Shown piece after piece: positions 11,055 to 19,152 of a stretch of DNA of 64,000 nucleotides. The DNA comes from Salinibacterium hongtaonis (GTDB lineage Bacteria; Actinomycetota; Actinomycetes; Actinomycetales; Microbacteriaceae), in assembly GCF_003065485.1 (NCBI RefSeq), contig NZ_CP026951.1, positions 372,001 to 436,000 on the forward strand, given 5' to 3'. Below the pieces are notes generated by a model. The model was not told the origin of the DNA. It made no database searches and worked only from the letters and a program-made list of their open reading frames with translations. The position numbers and the translations under genes were made by a program. The first letter of the stretch is position 1. Each line of letters begins with the position of its first letter.

Positions 11055-12809
11055 ATGAAACGTCTTGTCTTCGCGGGAGTTGCGGTAGTTGGCCTGCTCA
11101 TCGGGTTTGCGCCAGCATCGTCGCAGCCAGCGGTCGCCGATGTCGACGACTTCACCTTTTCGTCGTTTGACGCGCAGTACTACCTCGGCGTCGATGACGA
11201 AGGGCACTCGACCCTCAGAACGGTTGAAACCCTCGTCGCCGAGTTCCCCGAATACGATCAGAACCGTGGCATCCGTCGCCTCCTGGTCGAGAGTTATGAC
11301 GGTCACCCCACAGATCTCGAGGTCGTCTCCGTCACCGATGAGGCTGGCGAGACCCGCGATTACGAGACCGAAAGCGACGACGATGCGCTCTCGGTGACCA
11401 TCGCGGCAGACGACTATGTGCATGGCAGTCAGACCTACGTAATCGAATACACGCAGCGCAACGTGACGATCAACTTTGAGGATGTCGACGAGTTTTATTG
11501 GGACGTCAACGGCACCGACTGGGCCCAGCCCTTCGAGCGAGTGAGCGCAACCGTGCACGTCGACCCGGAGATCGAAGGCCGGCTCACGGGGGCTGTTACC
11601 GCGGTCTACGGCTCGCAGGGGCAAAACAACCCGGCCGAGATTGACGGCCTCACCTTCGTGGCAACTGACCTGCCGGCGCACTCGACGCTGACGTTCGCAA
11701 TCGGTTTTGAGCCCGGCACCTTCACTCCCCGTGACAGCTCCTTTTTTGCGGCACCCTGGCCCAGTCTGAGCTTGGCAGGCCTGATCGGCGCGGCAATTGT
11801 CACGCTCTCGGCCTTCGTCGTGCGCAGGCGATATCTGGCCGACGCCCAGGGTCGCGGAATCATCGTGCCGGAGTATGCGCCGCCCAAGGGCGTGAGCCTG
11901 CCGCTCGCCGCCCTCATTGGAGGAGTGAGCTCCAAGGTCACTCCAGCCCAGATCATCGCCCTCGCCGTTGCCCATCACCTGCGCGTGGTGGAGACGGGCA
12001 CCAAGATGGGCAAGCCCCGCTATCGGTTGGAGTTTCTCAGCGCCGAGGGTGCGAACGATCACGAGCGGGAGTTTCTGCATGCCCTGTTCGGCTCAACTCT
12101 GACGCCGGGGGAGCACCGCGATCTCGATAAGGCAGACCAGAAGGCGGCCGCCAAGATCGCCAAGCTGCAGACGCGGGTGGCGAAAGAGGCCACAGAGGAT
12201 GGTTATCGCCGCAAGTACCCGACCGCTGCCGTTACGCCCATCATCATCGTTGCCCTGTTTGCGCTCGGCTTCGGTGTGCTCTTCGCGATTGTGTCTCTCG
12301 ACCAGGCGTTCGGTGGTGTTGTGCCCCTGTTCCTGCTGCTCGGCACAGTAGCCCTCACGGTCATCACGATCGTATTGATCAGCCGCATCCCGCTCACCGA
12401 GAAGGGCGTAGCGGTGCGCGATCACATGAAGGGCCTCAAGGAGTACATCTCTCTCGCCGAGGCCGACCGTCTCAGGTACCTGCAGTCTCCCCAGGGGGCG
12501 CTGCGCGATCCCATCGCCGTCGACGATCCAGCCCAGGTGGTCAAGCTCAACGAGAAGCTGCTGCCCTACGCCATGCTCTTTGGCCTCGAGAAGCAGTGGG
12601 CCAAGGAGCTGGGCCGCTTCTATGAGGAGCACAATTCGCAGCCTGACTGGTATGTGGGCAGCGCTCCCTTCAACGCAGCCGTCTTCGCCTCGAGCATCGG
12701 GTCGGTCGCCACATCGACGGCCTCGTCGTACAGCAGCGCTTCGAGCGGGTCGTCGGGCGGCGCATCCGCCGGTGGCGGTGGCGGTGGTGGCGGTGGCGGT
12801 GGCGTGTAG
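11055..12809 (+). CDS. DUF2207 membrane protein
   Basis: A 584-residue membrane protein of the DUF2207 family. A signal peptide covers about residues 1-28. The extracytoplasmic domain (30-235) has the FSSFDAQYYLGVDDEGHSTLRTVETL opening and the WDVNGTDWAQPFERVSATVHV strand typical of DUF2207. A transmembrane helix follows at about 238-256, then a cytoplasmic part, two further helices near 395-440 and a C-terminal domain. The protein ends in Ser- and Gly-rich low complexity (eleven consecutive Gly), as in other family members. Function is unknown. TAAAGT six bases before the ATG and no Shine-Dalgarno indicate a leaderless mRNA. Confidence 0.85.
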   Translation: MKRLVFAGVAVVGLLIGFAPASSQPAVADVDDFTFSSFDAQYYLGVDDEGHSTLRTVETLVAEFPEYDQNRGIRRLLVESYDGHPTDLEVVSVTDEAGETRDYETESDDDALSVTIAADDYVHGSQTYVIEYTQRNVTINFEDVDEFYWDVNGTDWAQPFERVSATVHVDPEIEGRLTGAVTAVYGSQGQNNPAEIDGLTFVATDLPAHSTLTFAIGFEPGTFTPRDSSFFAAPWPSLSLAGLIGAAIVTLSAFVVRRRYLADAQGRGIIVPEYAPPKGVSLPLAALIGGVSSKVTPAQIIALAVAHHLRVVETGTKMGKPRYRLEFLSAEGANDHEREFLHALFGSTLTPGEHRDLDKADQKAAAKIAKLQTRVAKEATEDGYRRKYPTAAVTPIIIVALFALGFGVLFAIVSLDQAFGGVVPLFLLLGTVALTVITIVLISRIPLTEKGVAVRDHMKGLKEYISLAEADRLRYLQSPQGALRDPIAVDDPAQVVKLNEKLLPYAMLFGLEKQWAKELGRFYEEHNSQPDWYVGSAPFNAAVFASSIGSVATSTASSYSSASSGSSGGASAGGGGGGGGGGGV

Positions 12810-12857
12810 CGCGCCGAACGTGGCATTCGCTCACCCGAGCGCAGATAGAATCTTGCG

Positions 12858-13784
12858 GTGTCTCCCAGCCCGCTAGTGCCGTCCCCCTATGAGGTGCTCG
12901 GCGTTGCTCCCGGCGCAAGCGACGACGAGCTGCGCAGGGCCTACCGCCGCATGCTGCGGGCGACCCATCCCGATACCGGCGGTGACTCACGCCGATTTCA
13001 GGCCGTGCAGATCGCCTGGGAGCAGGTGGGCACGCAGGAGGCTCGGCGAGCCTACGACCGCGGCCAGCCGAGGCGCGGAGACGAGCCGCATCCGACCTGG
13101 GCGCCTGCCCCCCGCCGCACCAACGACAGCAGGCCGTCTGCTCGGTCGTATGGCCACCCAGGAGGGCTGAGTCGCGAGCACTACCTCGAGCTCATGCGCG
13201 AGTGGGTGGGCCGCGGGGCATCGCTGCCAGACCCCTACGACCCTGCGCTGGTGCGCTCGGCGCCCCGCGACATCCGTCACCTTTTGGCCAACGCGGTCTC
13301 TGAGGAGGCAACGGCCACTCAGGTCTCTTACCTTGGCATTGCGTTTACGGCCTGGCACGACGTGGCAACCAATGTGGACGACAGCCCGTGGCGGGCCAAG
13401 CTCGACCATGTCGTGCTCGGCCCAAGTGGACTTTTTGCCGTGCAGTCGGAGGACTGGGGCGCAGAGGTGCGTGTTAAGCGCAACGAGATCGTGGGGGAGG
13501 CGATCGCCCCGGGGGATCGGCCCATGCACGCGCTGTCGTTGCGGGCAAAGTCTGTCGCGCGGGCCGCGAAGGTCAAATTCACGAGCCTCATCGTGGTGGT
13601 TCCCGACGATGCGATCGACGAAGACATTACGGAGGGGCGGATGCGCGGGGTGGCGTGTGCGGTCGTGCGCAGGTCTCGCCTGCCCGGGGTGTTGCGCAAC
13701 GGCCTCGATGGTGCCCCCAGCATTGGCGGCCAGGAGCTTTTTGAGGTGCGCACCCGGCTGCAGCAGACGATTAGGTTCGCCTAG
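12858..13784 (+). CDS. J-domain protein with NERD-like C-terminal domain
   Basis: A 308-residue protein. Residues 8-65 are a J domain with the HPD motif (THPDTGG), which should stimulate DnaK ATPase. There is no G/F region or zinc centre, so it is not DnaJ itself. After a basic linker, residues about 145-250 resemble a NERD nuclease-like domain: WRAKLDHVVLGPSGLFAVQSEDWG and later SLIVVVPD. The catalytic ExK of NERD nucleases reads QSE here, so nuclease activity is doubtful. The GTG start is preceded by TAGAAT with a six-base gap (leaderless). Confidence 0.78.
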   Translation: MSPSPLVPSPYEVLGVAPGASDDELRRAYRRMLRATHPDTGGDSRRFQAVQIAWEQVGTQEARRAYDRGQPRRGDEPHPTWAPAPRRTNDSRPSARSYGHPGGLSREHYLELMREWVGRGASLPDPYDPALVRSAPRDIRHLLANAVSEEATATQVSYLGIAFTAWHDVATNVDDSPWRAKLDHVVLGPSGLFAVQSEDWGAEVRVKRNEIVGEAIAPGDRPMHALSLRAKSVARAAKVKFTSLIVVVPDDAIDEDITEGRMRGVACAVVRRSRLPGVLRNGLDGAPSIGGQELFEVRTRLQQTIRFA

Positions 13785-13825
13785 CGGGTGGAGTGCGGCG
13801 TGGCCAGAAGCCCGCTCCGGCTCAC

Positions 13826-14266
13826 TTAGGAGATCGCGACCTCGCGGGCGATGGGGGAGTCGAGGAGCCGCTTGAGCAGGGTGTCGACTGCGGTGGCATC
13901 GTCGAATTCGAGTCCGCTGGTGAGTAGGTCGTTGACCGCGAGGGCTGCTGGTCGCAGCGAGTCGAGCAGGGCGCGACCATCCGCGGTGAGCACGACGGTC
14001 TTTCGTCGCTTGTCGTCGTCGTCGCGGGACGTGGTGATGGAGCCGTTGGTTTGCATGCGCCGCAGCAGCTCCGCCAGCGTTGATTTGTCGAGTTGGGCGA
14101 GTCTCATGAGTTCGCGTTGGGCGAGCTCGCCGTGTTCTCCCAAGAAAAGGAGCACGCCGTATTGCACGGAGCTCACATCGGATGACACATGTTTGGTCCA
14201 GAGCGCGGTGTGCAGTTGCAGCACTCGTCGCACGCTCAGGCTGAGGTACTGATCGGCTTCAGACAT
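13826..14266 (-). CDS. MarR-family regulator, divergent from aromatic acid transporter
   Basis: A 146-residue MarR protein. The dimer helices flank a winged helix at about residues 45-105, with AQLDKSTLAELLRRM as recognition helix and a DDDDKRRKTV wing. The open frame extends to 14569, but the domain starts at ATG 14266, which has AGGGGG upstream. It is divergent from the PcaK-type transporter, and the 217-base gap has two matching inverted operator-like sites. MarR regulators of this kind are often derepressed by aromatic acids. Confidence 0.85.
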   Translation of the reverse strand: MSEADQYLSLSVRRVLQLHTALWTKHVSSDVSSVQYGVLLFLGEHGELAQRELMRLAQLDKSTLAELLRRMQTNGSITTSRDDDDKRRKTVVLTADGRALLDSLRPAALAVNDLLTSGLEFDDATAVDTLLKRLLDSPIAREVAIS

Positions 14267-14316
14267 CGAGGCGCCCCCTTTGGCGACGGGGCCGTCAGGT
14301 GCGGCCCCCCACATGT

Positions 14317-14377
14317 TCCGTATGCGGATTGCATTCTTGTGAACTCTAACGTAATCTTTCGTTCGCATACGGACGAA
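14317..14377. promoter_or_regulatory. paired MarR operator sites before transporter gene
   Basis: TCCGTATGCG (14317-14326) and its exact reverse complement CGCATACGGA (14364-14373) are 47 bases apart, start to start. The second is the core of a 20-base imperfect palindrome (14358-14377, outer arms TTCGT and ACGAA). Both lie between the divergent MarR and transporter genes. Confidence 0.68.
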
Positions 14378-14483
14378 TACTCGCCCAGCACTCCCCCACC
14401 CTCCCTTCACCCACGCCGGAACAGCGACGTTCACCATCTGAGCTGCCGCATCCGGAAACCCGAGAAAAGGCAGCACTCTTTCT

Positions 14484-15851
14484 ATGGACATCAAGGCGCG
14501 AATTGAATCCGCCCCCATGAGTCGGGCGCAGATCGGCATCGTCGCGATCTGCTTGGCGCTCAACTTCATCGACGGCTACGACGTGCTCGTCATGGCCTTC
14601 AGTGCCTCCGCAATCACGGAATCGTGGAGCCTCTCGGGGGCCCAGCTCGGGATCCTGATTAGCTCCGCGCTCGCCGGTATGGCCATCGGTGCCATTTTTG
14701 TGGCCCAGCTCGCCGACCGAATCGGCCGCCGCAAGATGGTGCTCATCGCCACAGCGGTCATCACGCTCGGAATGTTCGCCTCGGCGTTCGCACCCACCTA
14801 CGAGGTTCTCCTCGCCTTCCGTGTGCTCACCGGAATCGCGGTCGGCAGCATGCAGTCCAACCTCAACGTGCTCGTGGCCGAATACTCCAACGCCAAGCGG
14901 CGGGCAACGGCCGTGAGCATCTACAGCACGGGCCAGCCCATCGGCGGCGTGATCGGCGGCATCATCGTCGCGGCGCTGCTCGTGCACTTCGAATGGCACG
15001 CCGGATTCATCTTCGGCGGCATCATCACCCTGATCATGCTGCCCATCGTCTATCTGTGGCTGCCGGAATCGATCGACTACCTCGACGCCAAGCGCCCCGA
15101 GGGCGCGCGCGAGAAGATCAACACGATCCTCGCTCGTCTCGGGCAGGCCACCGTCACTGAGCTGCCTGCTCGCGCTGCAGGAGCTCTCGCGCCCAAGACC
15201 GGTCTCGCTGAGGTGTTCCGCAACGGGCAGGCGACCAAGACCATCCTGCTCGCTATCGCGTACATGATGATCATGGGCAGCTTCTACTTTGCCAACTCGT
15301 GGACACCGAAGCTTCTCTCGCAGTCGGGGTACTCGTCGACCCAGGGCATCCAGGCCGGAGTGCTCTTTAGCATCGGCGCCATCATCGGCTCGCTCGTCTT
15401 CGCCTACATCGGGGCGCGCTTCAGCCTTAAGCGCACCCTCTCGGTGATGTTCGTGCTTGCGGCCGCAGCGTTCGTCTTTTTCGGGGCGTTCGCGCACGAG
15501 CTGACCCCCGCCATGATCGCGGCAGTGCTCGTGGGTATCTTCACCAACGCTGCCATCGCCGGAATGTTCTCCATCGGCCCCGTTATGTACGAGACGTCGG
15601 TTCGCGCAACGGCCGTCGGCTTCATCACCGGAATCGGGCGCTCGGCAACGATCGTTTCGCCCATCCTCGCTGGTGCCCTCGTCGACGCGGGCTGGGCTCC
15701 TGGCAGCATCTACTTCCTCTTCGTAGTGCCGCTGCTCGTTGGGGCGGTCGCGATCGCAATGGTGCGCCGCCCCGTGCTCGGCACGGGAACGACCGCAGTC
15801 GCCGCAGTTCCCAACCTGCGCGCCAGCGAGGAGCTCGCAGAGTCTCGCTAG
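14484..15851 (+). CDS. aromatic acid:H+ symporter (AAHS family, PcaK-like)
   Basis: A 455-residue MFS transporter with twelve predicted helices. NFIDGYDVLVMAFSA in helix 1 contains the DGYD motif diagnostic of the aromatic acid:H+ symporters (PcaK, BenK, MhbT). The loop 2-3 motif is ADRIGRRKM and helix 5 has STGQPIGGVIGG. It probably imports a benzoate-type acid such as 4-hydroxybenzoate, protocatechuate or gentisate. Because pobA is in the same window, 4-hydroxybenzoate is an attractive candidate, but specificity is not readable. It is divergently regulated by the adjacent MarR gene and followed by a strong terminator. Confidence 0.88.
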   Translation: MDIKARIESAPMSRAQIGIVAICLALNFIDGYDVLVMAFSASAITESWSLSGAQLGILISSALAGMAIGAIFVAQLADRIGRRKMVLIATAVITLGMFASAFAPTYEVLLAFRVLTGIAVGSMQSNLNVLVAEYSNAKRRATAVSIYSTGQPIGGVIGGIIVAALLVHFEWHAGFIFGGIITLIMLPIVYLWLPESIDYLDAKRPEGAREKINTILARLGQATVTELPARAAGALAPKTGLAEVFRNGQATKTILLAIAYMMIMGSFYFANSWTPKLLSQSGYSSTQGIQAGVLFSIGAIIGSLVFAYIGARFSLKRTLSVMFVLAAAAFVFFGAFAHELTPAMIAAVLVGIFTNAAIAGMFSIGPVMYETSVRATAVGFITGIGRSATIVSPILAGALVDAGWAPGSIYFLFVVPLLVGAVAIAMVRRPVLGTGTTAVAAVPNLRASEELAESR

Positions 15852-15867
15852 CCCCGCACTGTGCCAG

Positions 15868-15899
15868 GTGGGCGGCCTTCCTTCGGGGAGGCCGCCCAC
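15868..15899 (+). terminator. hairpin terminator after aromatic acid transporter
   Basis: A 14-base stem (15868-15881 with 15886-15899, one G-T pair) is closed by a TTCG tetraloop, 16 bases past the transporter stop. There is no long U tract. Confidence 0.7.
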
Positions 15900-15960
15900 A
15901 CCTGTATGCGGGCCGTGAGTTCTCCCCACGGGCTCTGATTGCGCCCGATCATAGAAAGCC

Positions 15961-16419
15961 ATGAAACCCCTAGCGTGCGGAGCGCCCGCTGTGACTGTCG
16001 GGGCAGCGTGTGCGGCCTATGCGGCCAATGCGGCACTCGGACTCGCCGTGGCCAGCAAGACCATCGACACCAGTGCCATCCGCTGGGTTCACCACGCCCT
16101 CTACATCGCCACCTGCACGCTCACAGGCGTCGCCATCGCGGCAGGTATCGGCGAATCCATCGCCGTGCGCCAAGCCGAGCGGATGCGGCGGCGGCGATGG
16201 CCGCGTCGACAGAAACAGCATGGCCTGTCGATCCGGCAGCGTCGCCGCACATCGGCCGCCGGGTGGATGCTCGTGCCAGCCTTGGCGCCTCTTGCGGCGA
16301 TCCCCTCGGTAAGCGCACGCACCCGCACGCATCCGCTCATCGCGCTCATCGCTGCACCGTTTTATGCCGCCGCTGCAGTGGTCGCCATCGTCGCGTTAAC
16401 CACCAGGTCAGGGAGATAG
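15961..16419 (+). CDS. small membrane protein, unknown function
   Basis: A 152-residue protein with about four hydrophobic segments: residues 8-30, 42-65, 98-115 and 125-147. A strongly basic loop ([11 protein letters not shown]) lies between segments two and three and by the positive-inside rule should face the cytoplasm. I recognise no family. It ends two bases before the nitroreductase GTG, so the two genes are probably co-transcribed. Confidence 0.65.
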   Translation: MKPLACGAPAVTVGAACAAYAANAALGLAVASKTIDTSAIRWVHHALYIATCTLTGVAIAAGIGESIAVRQAERMRRRRWPRRQKQHGLSIRQRRRTSAAGWMLVPALAPLAAIPSVSARTRTHPLIALIAAPFYAAAAVVAIVALTTRSGR

Positions 16420-16421
16420 CC

Positions 16422-17231
16422 GTGGAATTTCTCGACGTCGTTCGCCGCCGCAAGACCACTAACGGGCCGTTTCTGCCAACGCCTGTGCAAGAGGAGCATC
16501 AGCGGCTCCTCATGGAGGTGGCTGGGCGGGCGCCCTCGCAGCTCAATAGCCAGCCGTGGCGTTTCGTTCTCATCGACGATCGATCGACGATCGAAACGAT
16601 TGCCGACATCAGCGGATCGAGCATGACTGAGGCGATGTCCAACGGCACGTTCTTCGAACGCTACAAGCCGTACTTTCGATTCAGTGCCCGCGAGATGGAA
16701 GAAAAGCGCAGTGGAATGCTCTTTGACCGCCTGCCGGCCCCGCTGAGGCCGTTCACGGGTCAAGCGTTCACCCCGAGAGGGCAGAAGCTCATGAACGCCC
16801 TGCGGGTTCCGCAAACCCTGGGGGCTGAGAATCGCAAGCTCGTGGCGGGGTCGCCGCTTCTCATCGGCGTCATGCTCGATAGGGCCGAGTACCGGCCGGG
16901 CGAGCTTTCGTCGTTCTACTCCGTGTTCAGCATGGGGGCGGCAATGGAAAACATTTGGCTGACCACCGTCGAGCTGGGCATGGGCATCCAATTCATTTCG
17001 TTCCCGATGGAGGTGCCCGGTCGGTGGGCAGAGATCGAGCGTTTGCTCGCCGTGCCCGATGATCTCGAACTCATGGCGGTCTATCGCCTCGGCTACCTGC
17101 CCGACGATCAGCGGCGCCCCGCGATCGACTGGACAAGTCACGAAAGAAAGCTGCCGTCGCAGTATGTTTTTCGAGGCACATGCCAAACCCCCCAAACGGG
17201 GTGGGACGAAACACCAAGGGTTGAGTCATAG
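16422..17231 (+). CDS. nitroreductase-family protein
   Basis: A 269-residue FMN-dependent oxidoreductase-like protein. The FMN-binding [10 protein letters not shown] and [17 protein letters not shown] segments are at the N-terminus, [11 protein letters not shown] lies in the central helix, and GYLPD is near the end. It is longer than the usual 200 residues because of an insertion between about 60 and 135. It probably uses NAD(P)H and FMN to reduce nitro-aromatics, quinones or another electrophile. The GTG at 16422 follows GGGAG by seven bases; the longer open frame upstream overlaps the membrane protein gene and is not used. Confidence 0.83.
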   Translation: MEFLDVVRRRKTTNGPFLPTPVQEEHQRLLMEVAGRAPSQLNSQPWRFVLIDDRSTIETIADISGSSMTEAMSNGTFFERYKPYFRFSAREMEEKRSGMLFDRLPAPLRPFTGQAFTPRGQKLMNALRVPQTLGAENRKLVAGSPLLIGVMLDRAEYRPGELSSFYSVFSMGAAMENIWLTTVELGMGIQFISFPMEVPGRWAEIERLLAVPDDLELMAVYRLGYLPDDQRRPAIDWTSHERKLPSQYVFRGTCQTPQTGWDETPRVES

Positions 17232-17276
17232 TCTTAACTCAATCCCTACGGCGAACAACGCCACAGAAGGTGAGCA

Positions 17277-17969
17277 GTGAAGGTAATCAGCTACAACCTG
17301 CGCAAAAACCGTGCCCTGAGCGAGATCAACGCGCTCGCAGAGGGTTTTGACGTCGATCTGTTGTGTTTGCAAGAGGCAGACACAAGCATCCTTCCCGCAG
17401 AAGCCGGCGGCTTGCATCTGGCCGACTCCACGCACCGCAATCGGCTCGGCCTCGCGGTTTACTACCGGCGCAACCGGTTCACGGCACTCGATACGCAGGC
17501 GTTCGAACTGAGAAAGTCGCTGCACGACCGCGTGCTCAAGCCCGCTCATGAGCGTCTGCTCGCCACCCGGCTCACCGATCTCAAGCACGGGCGCGACCTC
17601 ATCGTGGCGTCGTTCCACGCCGCGCCATTGACGGCGCTCAACTCGCTGCGCCGCGAGCAGATCCGCACCGCCCACGAGCAGCTGCAGGAGATGGGCCCTG
17701 GCCTCCCCACCCTCATGGTGGGTGACTTCAACTACCCCGTGTTCAAGAACCACCTGAGCAAGCGCGTCGTGGCTAGCGGATACGACCTCACGCTCAGTGA
17801 CACCCGCACCTACACGCGGTACAAATTTTTTCGGGGACACTTCGACCTCGCAACGTCGATGGGGCTCGACATCGACAGCGTCGAAACGCTGCCGCGCGGC
17901 ACCTCCGATCACATGCCCATCCTGGTCACCGCGACCTATCGGGATGAGCAGCTGGCGAAGACGGCGTAG
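17277..17969 (+). CDS. endonuclease/exonuclease/phosphatase (EEP) family protein
   Basis: A 230-residue metal-dependent phosphohydrolase. All EEP landmarks are present: SYNLRKN at the start (metal Asn), LQEAD (metal Glu), ASFHAAPL, VGDFNY (Asp/Asn pair) and SDHMPI at the end (catalytic His). Substrates in this superfamily include DNA, phospholipids and inositol phosphates; this compact cytoplasmic form gives no further hint. The GTG start has AGAAGG upstream. Confidence 0.85.
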   Translation: MKVISYNLRKNRALSEINALAEGFDVDLLCLQEADTSILPAEAGGLHLADSTHRNRLGLAVYYRRNRFTALDTQAFELRKSLHDRVLKPAHERLLATRLTDLKHGRDLIVASFHAAPLTALNSLRREQIRTAHEQLQEMGPGLPTLMVGDFNYPVFKNHLSKRVVASGYDLTLSDTRTYTRYKFFRGHFDLATSMGLDIDSVETLPRGTSDHMPILVTATYRDEQLAKTA

Positions 17970-18127
17970 GGTCGAATAGGCGCCGCTAATGCGGTTCACA
18001 GATGCTGTGAGTCTCGTTGGCGGTACTGAGCGGGTCGCTCGGGCGCTTAACCTAGAAGATAGCGTCCGTTCACCCCGCGGACGCAGCGCGTACTCCGGCG
18101 CAGTAGGCACCCGGAGGCGCAGGCAAC

Positions 18128-19072
18128 ATGAAAGGCCCCCACCGCGTGAGCGAATGCCGACACGGACTCGACGAAATTCTTTGCGATATCTGCACCCCGC
18201 CCACACTGGCTGTGCCGGCTCGCTCGACCCGCACCGGTCGAGTTCCCGGCTCTAGCGTGCGGTCAGCTGACCTCATCGCTCAGTCAAAGCGCGTCGCTGC
18301 AGAAGCCAAAGCAGCCCGCACTGGCGCCACCGTGCGCTCCACCACCACCGGGCGCGTCAGCGGCACCCGCAGCCGTTCCGTTGCTCCCGCAGCAGTGGTT
18401 CGTTCGACCCTCAACCTCACCGAGCAGCGCGTGTTTCACATCACCCACGTCGACAACCTGCCCGGCATCATCGCGGCTGGCGCGTTGCTCGCCGACACTG
18501 CCGGGGCCAAGCCCGTCGTGGATATCTCGTCGGCAGACACCCGAGAGGTTCGTCGGGAGACCACCGTCGTCCACAGCGGAGAGGGCAACGACCCCGTCGT
18601 TGCCGACTACGTTCCGTTCTATGCCACACCAGACTCGCTGGCCTGGCTTGGTCTTCGTGTCGGCGCTGTTGACCCGCGTCTCTCCGCCGTCGCGCGCACC
18701 AGCTCTCCCACGGACTTCGTGGTGCTCGTGAGCACGGTCGGCACTCTTGACCGCGACAGCATCGTGGTCACGGATGCCGATGCCGGCGACTCAGGCGCAA
18801 CCTTCTCTGAGAGCCCCGACGACGCCGAGCGCCGCCTCCGCCGCATGATCGAGCAGTCGATCGACGCGGCGAACTCAGAAGACCCCGTGCTCATTCACGA
18901 CCTCACGGTGCGCTCTGCCGAGGTGCTCGTCCACGGCTCCGTGCCGTTCGAGTCGATCACGCTCATTGGCGTTGGCAACTCGCGAGCTCGCGACGCTGTG
19001 CGTGCAGCCCTTGACGGGGTCGCGCATGCACCCAAGGTCTCGGTCTATCCGCCCTGGTTCGCTAAGAACTAG
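18128..19072 (+). CDS. DarT-like (DUF4433) ADP-ribosyltransferase with Cys/His-rich N-terminus
   Basis: A 314-residue protein. Residues 98-300 match the DarT/DUF4433 fold: RVFHITHVDNLPGII (His104, Thr106), ADTREVRRE with candidate Arg139/Arg142, ADYVPFYATPDS, and RSAEVLVHGSVPFESI with the likely catalytic Glu265. DarT enzymes ADP-ribosylate thymidine in single-stranded DNA. The N-terminus has Cys10, His12, Cys19 and Cys22, a possible zinc-binding module, followed by a basic Ser/Thr/Arg-rich linker. No DarG macrodomain antitoxin gene is adjacent: upstream is the EEP gene and downstream a convergent peptidase. GGAGG upstream sets the ATG. The leader contains a short hairpin (GCGTCCG with CGGACGC). 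Confidence 0.8.
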   Translation: MKGPHRVSECRHGLDEILCDICTPPTLAVPARSTRTGRVPGSSVRSADLIAQSKRVAAEAKAARTGATVRSTTTGRVSGTRSRSVAPAAVVRSTLNLTEQRVFHITHVDNLPGIIAAGALLADTAGAKPVVDISSADTREVRRETTVVHSGEGNDPVVADYVPFYATPDSLAWLGLRVGAVDPRLSAVARTSSPTDFVVLVSTVGTLDRDSIVVTDADAGDSGATFSESPDDAERRLRRMIEQSIDAANSEDPVLIHDLTVRSAEVLVHGSVPFESITLIGVGNSRARDAVRAALDGVAHAPKVSVYPPWFAKN

Positions 19073-19088
19073 AGGCTTGAAGAGATGC

Positions 19089-19123
19089 GGATGCGGCGGG
19101 CAGATTATCTGCCCGCCGCATCC
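19089..19123. terminator. bidirectional hairpin terminator
   Basis: A perfect 16-base stem (19089-19104 with 19108-19123) with a TTA loop lies between the convergent DarT-like and peptidase genes. The stem ends are the abundant GGATGC/GCATCC hexamer. Confidence 0.8.
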
Positions 19124-19152
19124 GTCGTTAAGGCCTGTGGTTGCAGCCCCGG

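Noticed and set aside
14346-15962. A 538-codon minus-strand frame across the aromatic acid transporter
   Set aside because: Antisense shadow, with an extremely His/Asp/Glu/Gly-rich composition.
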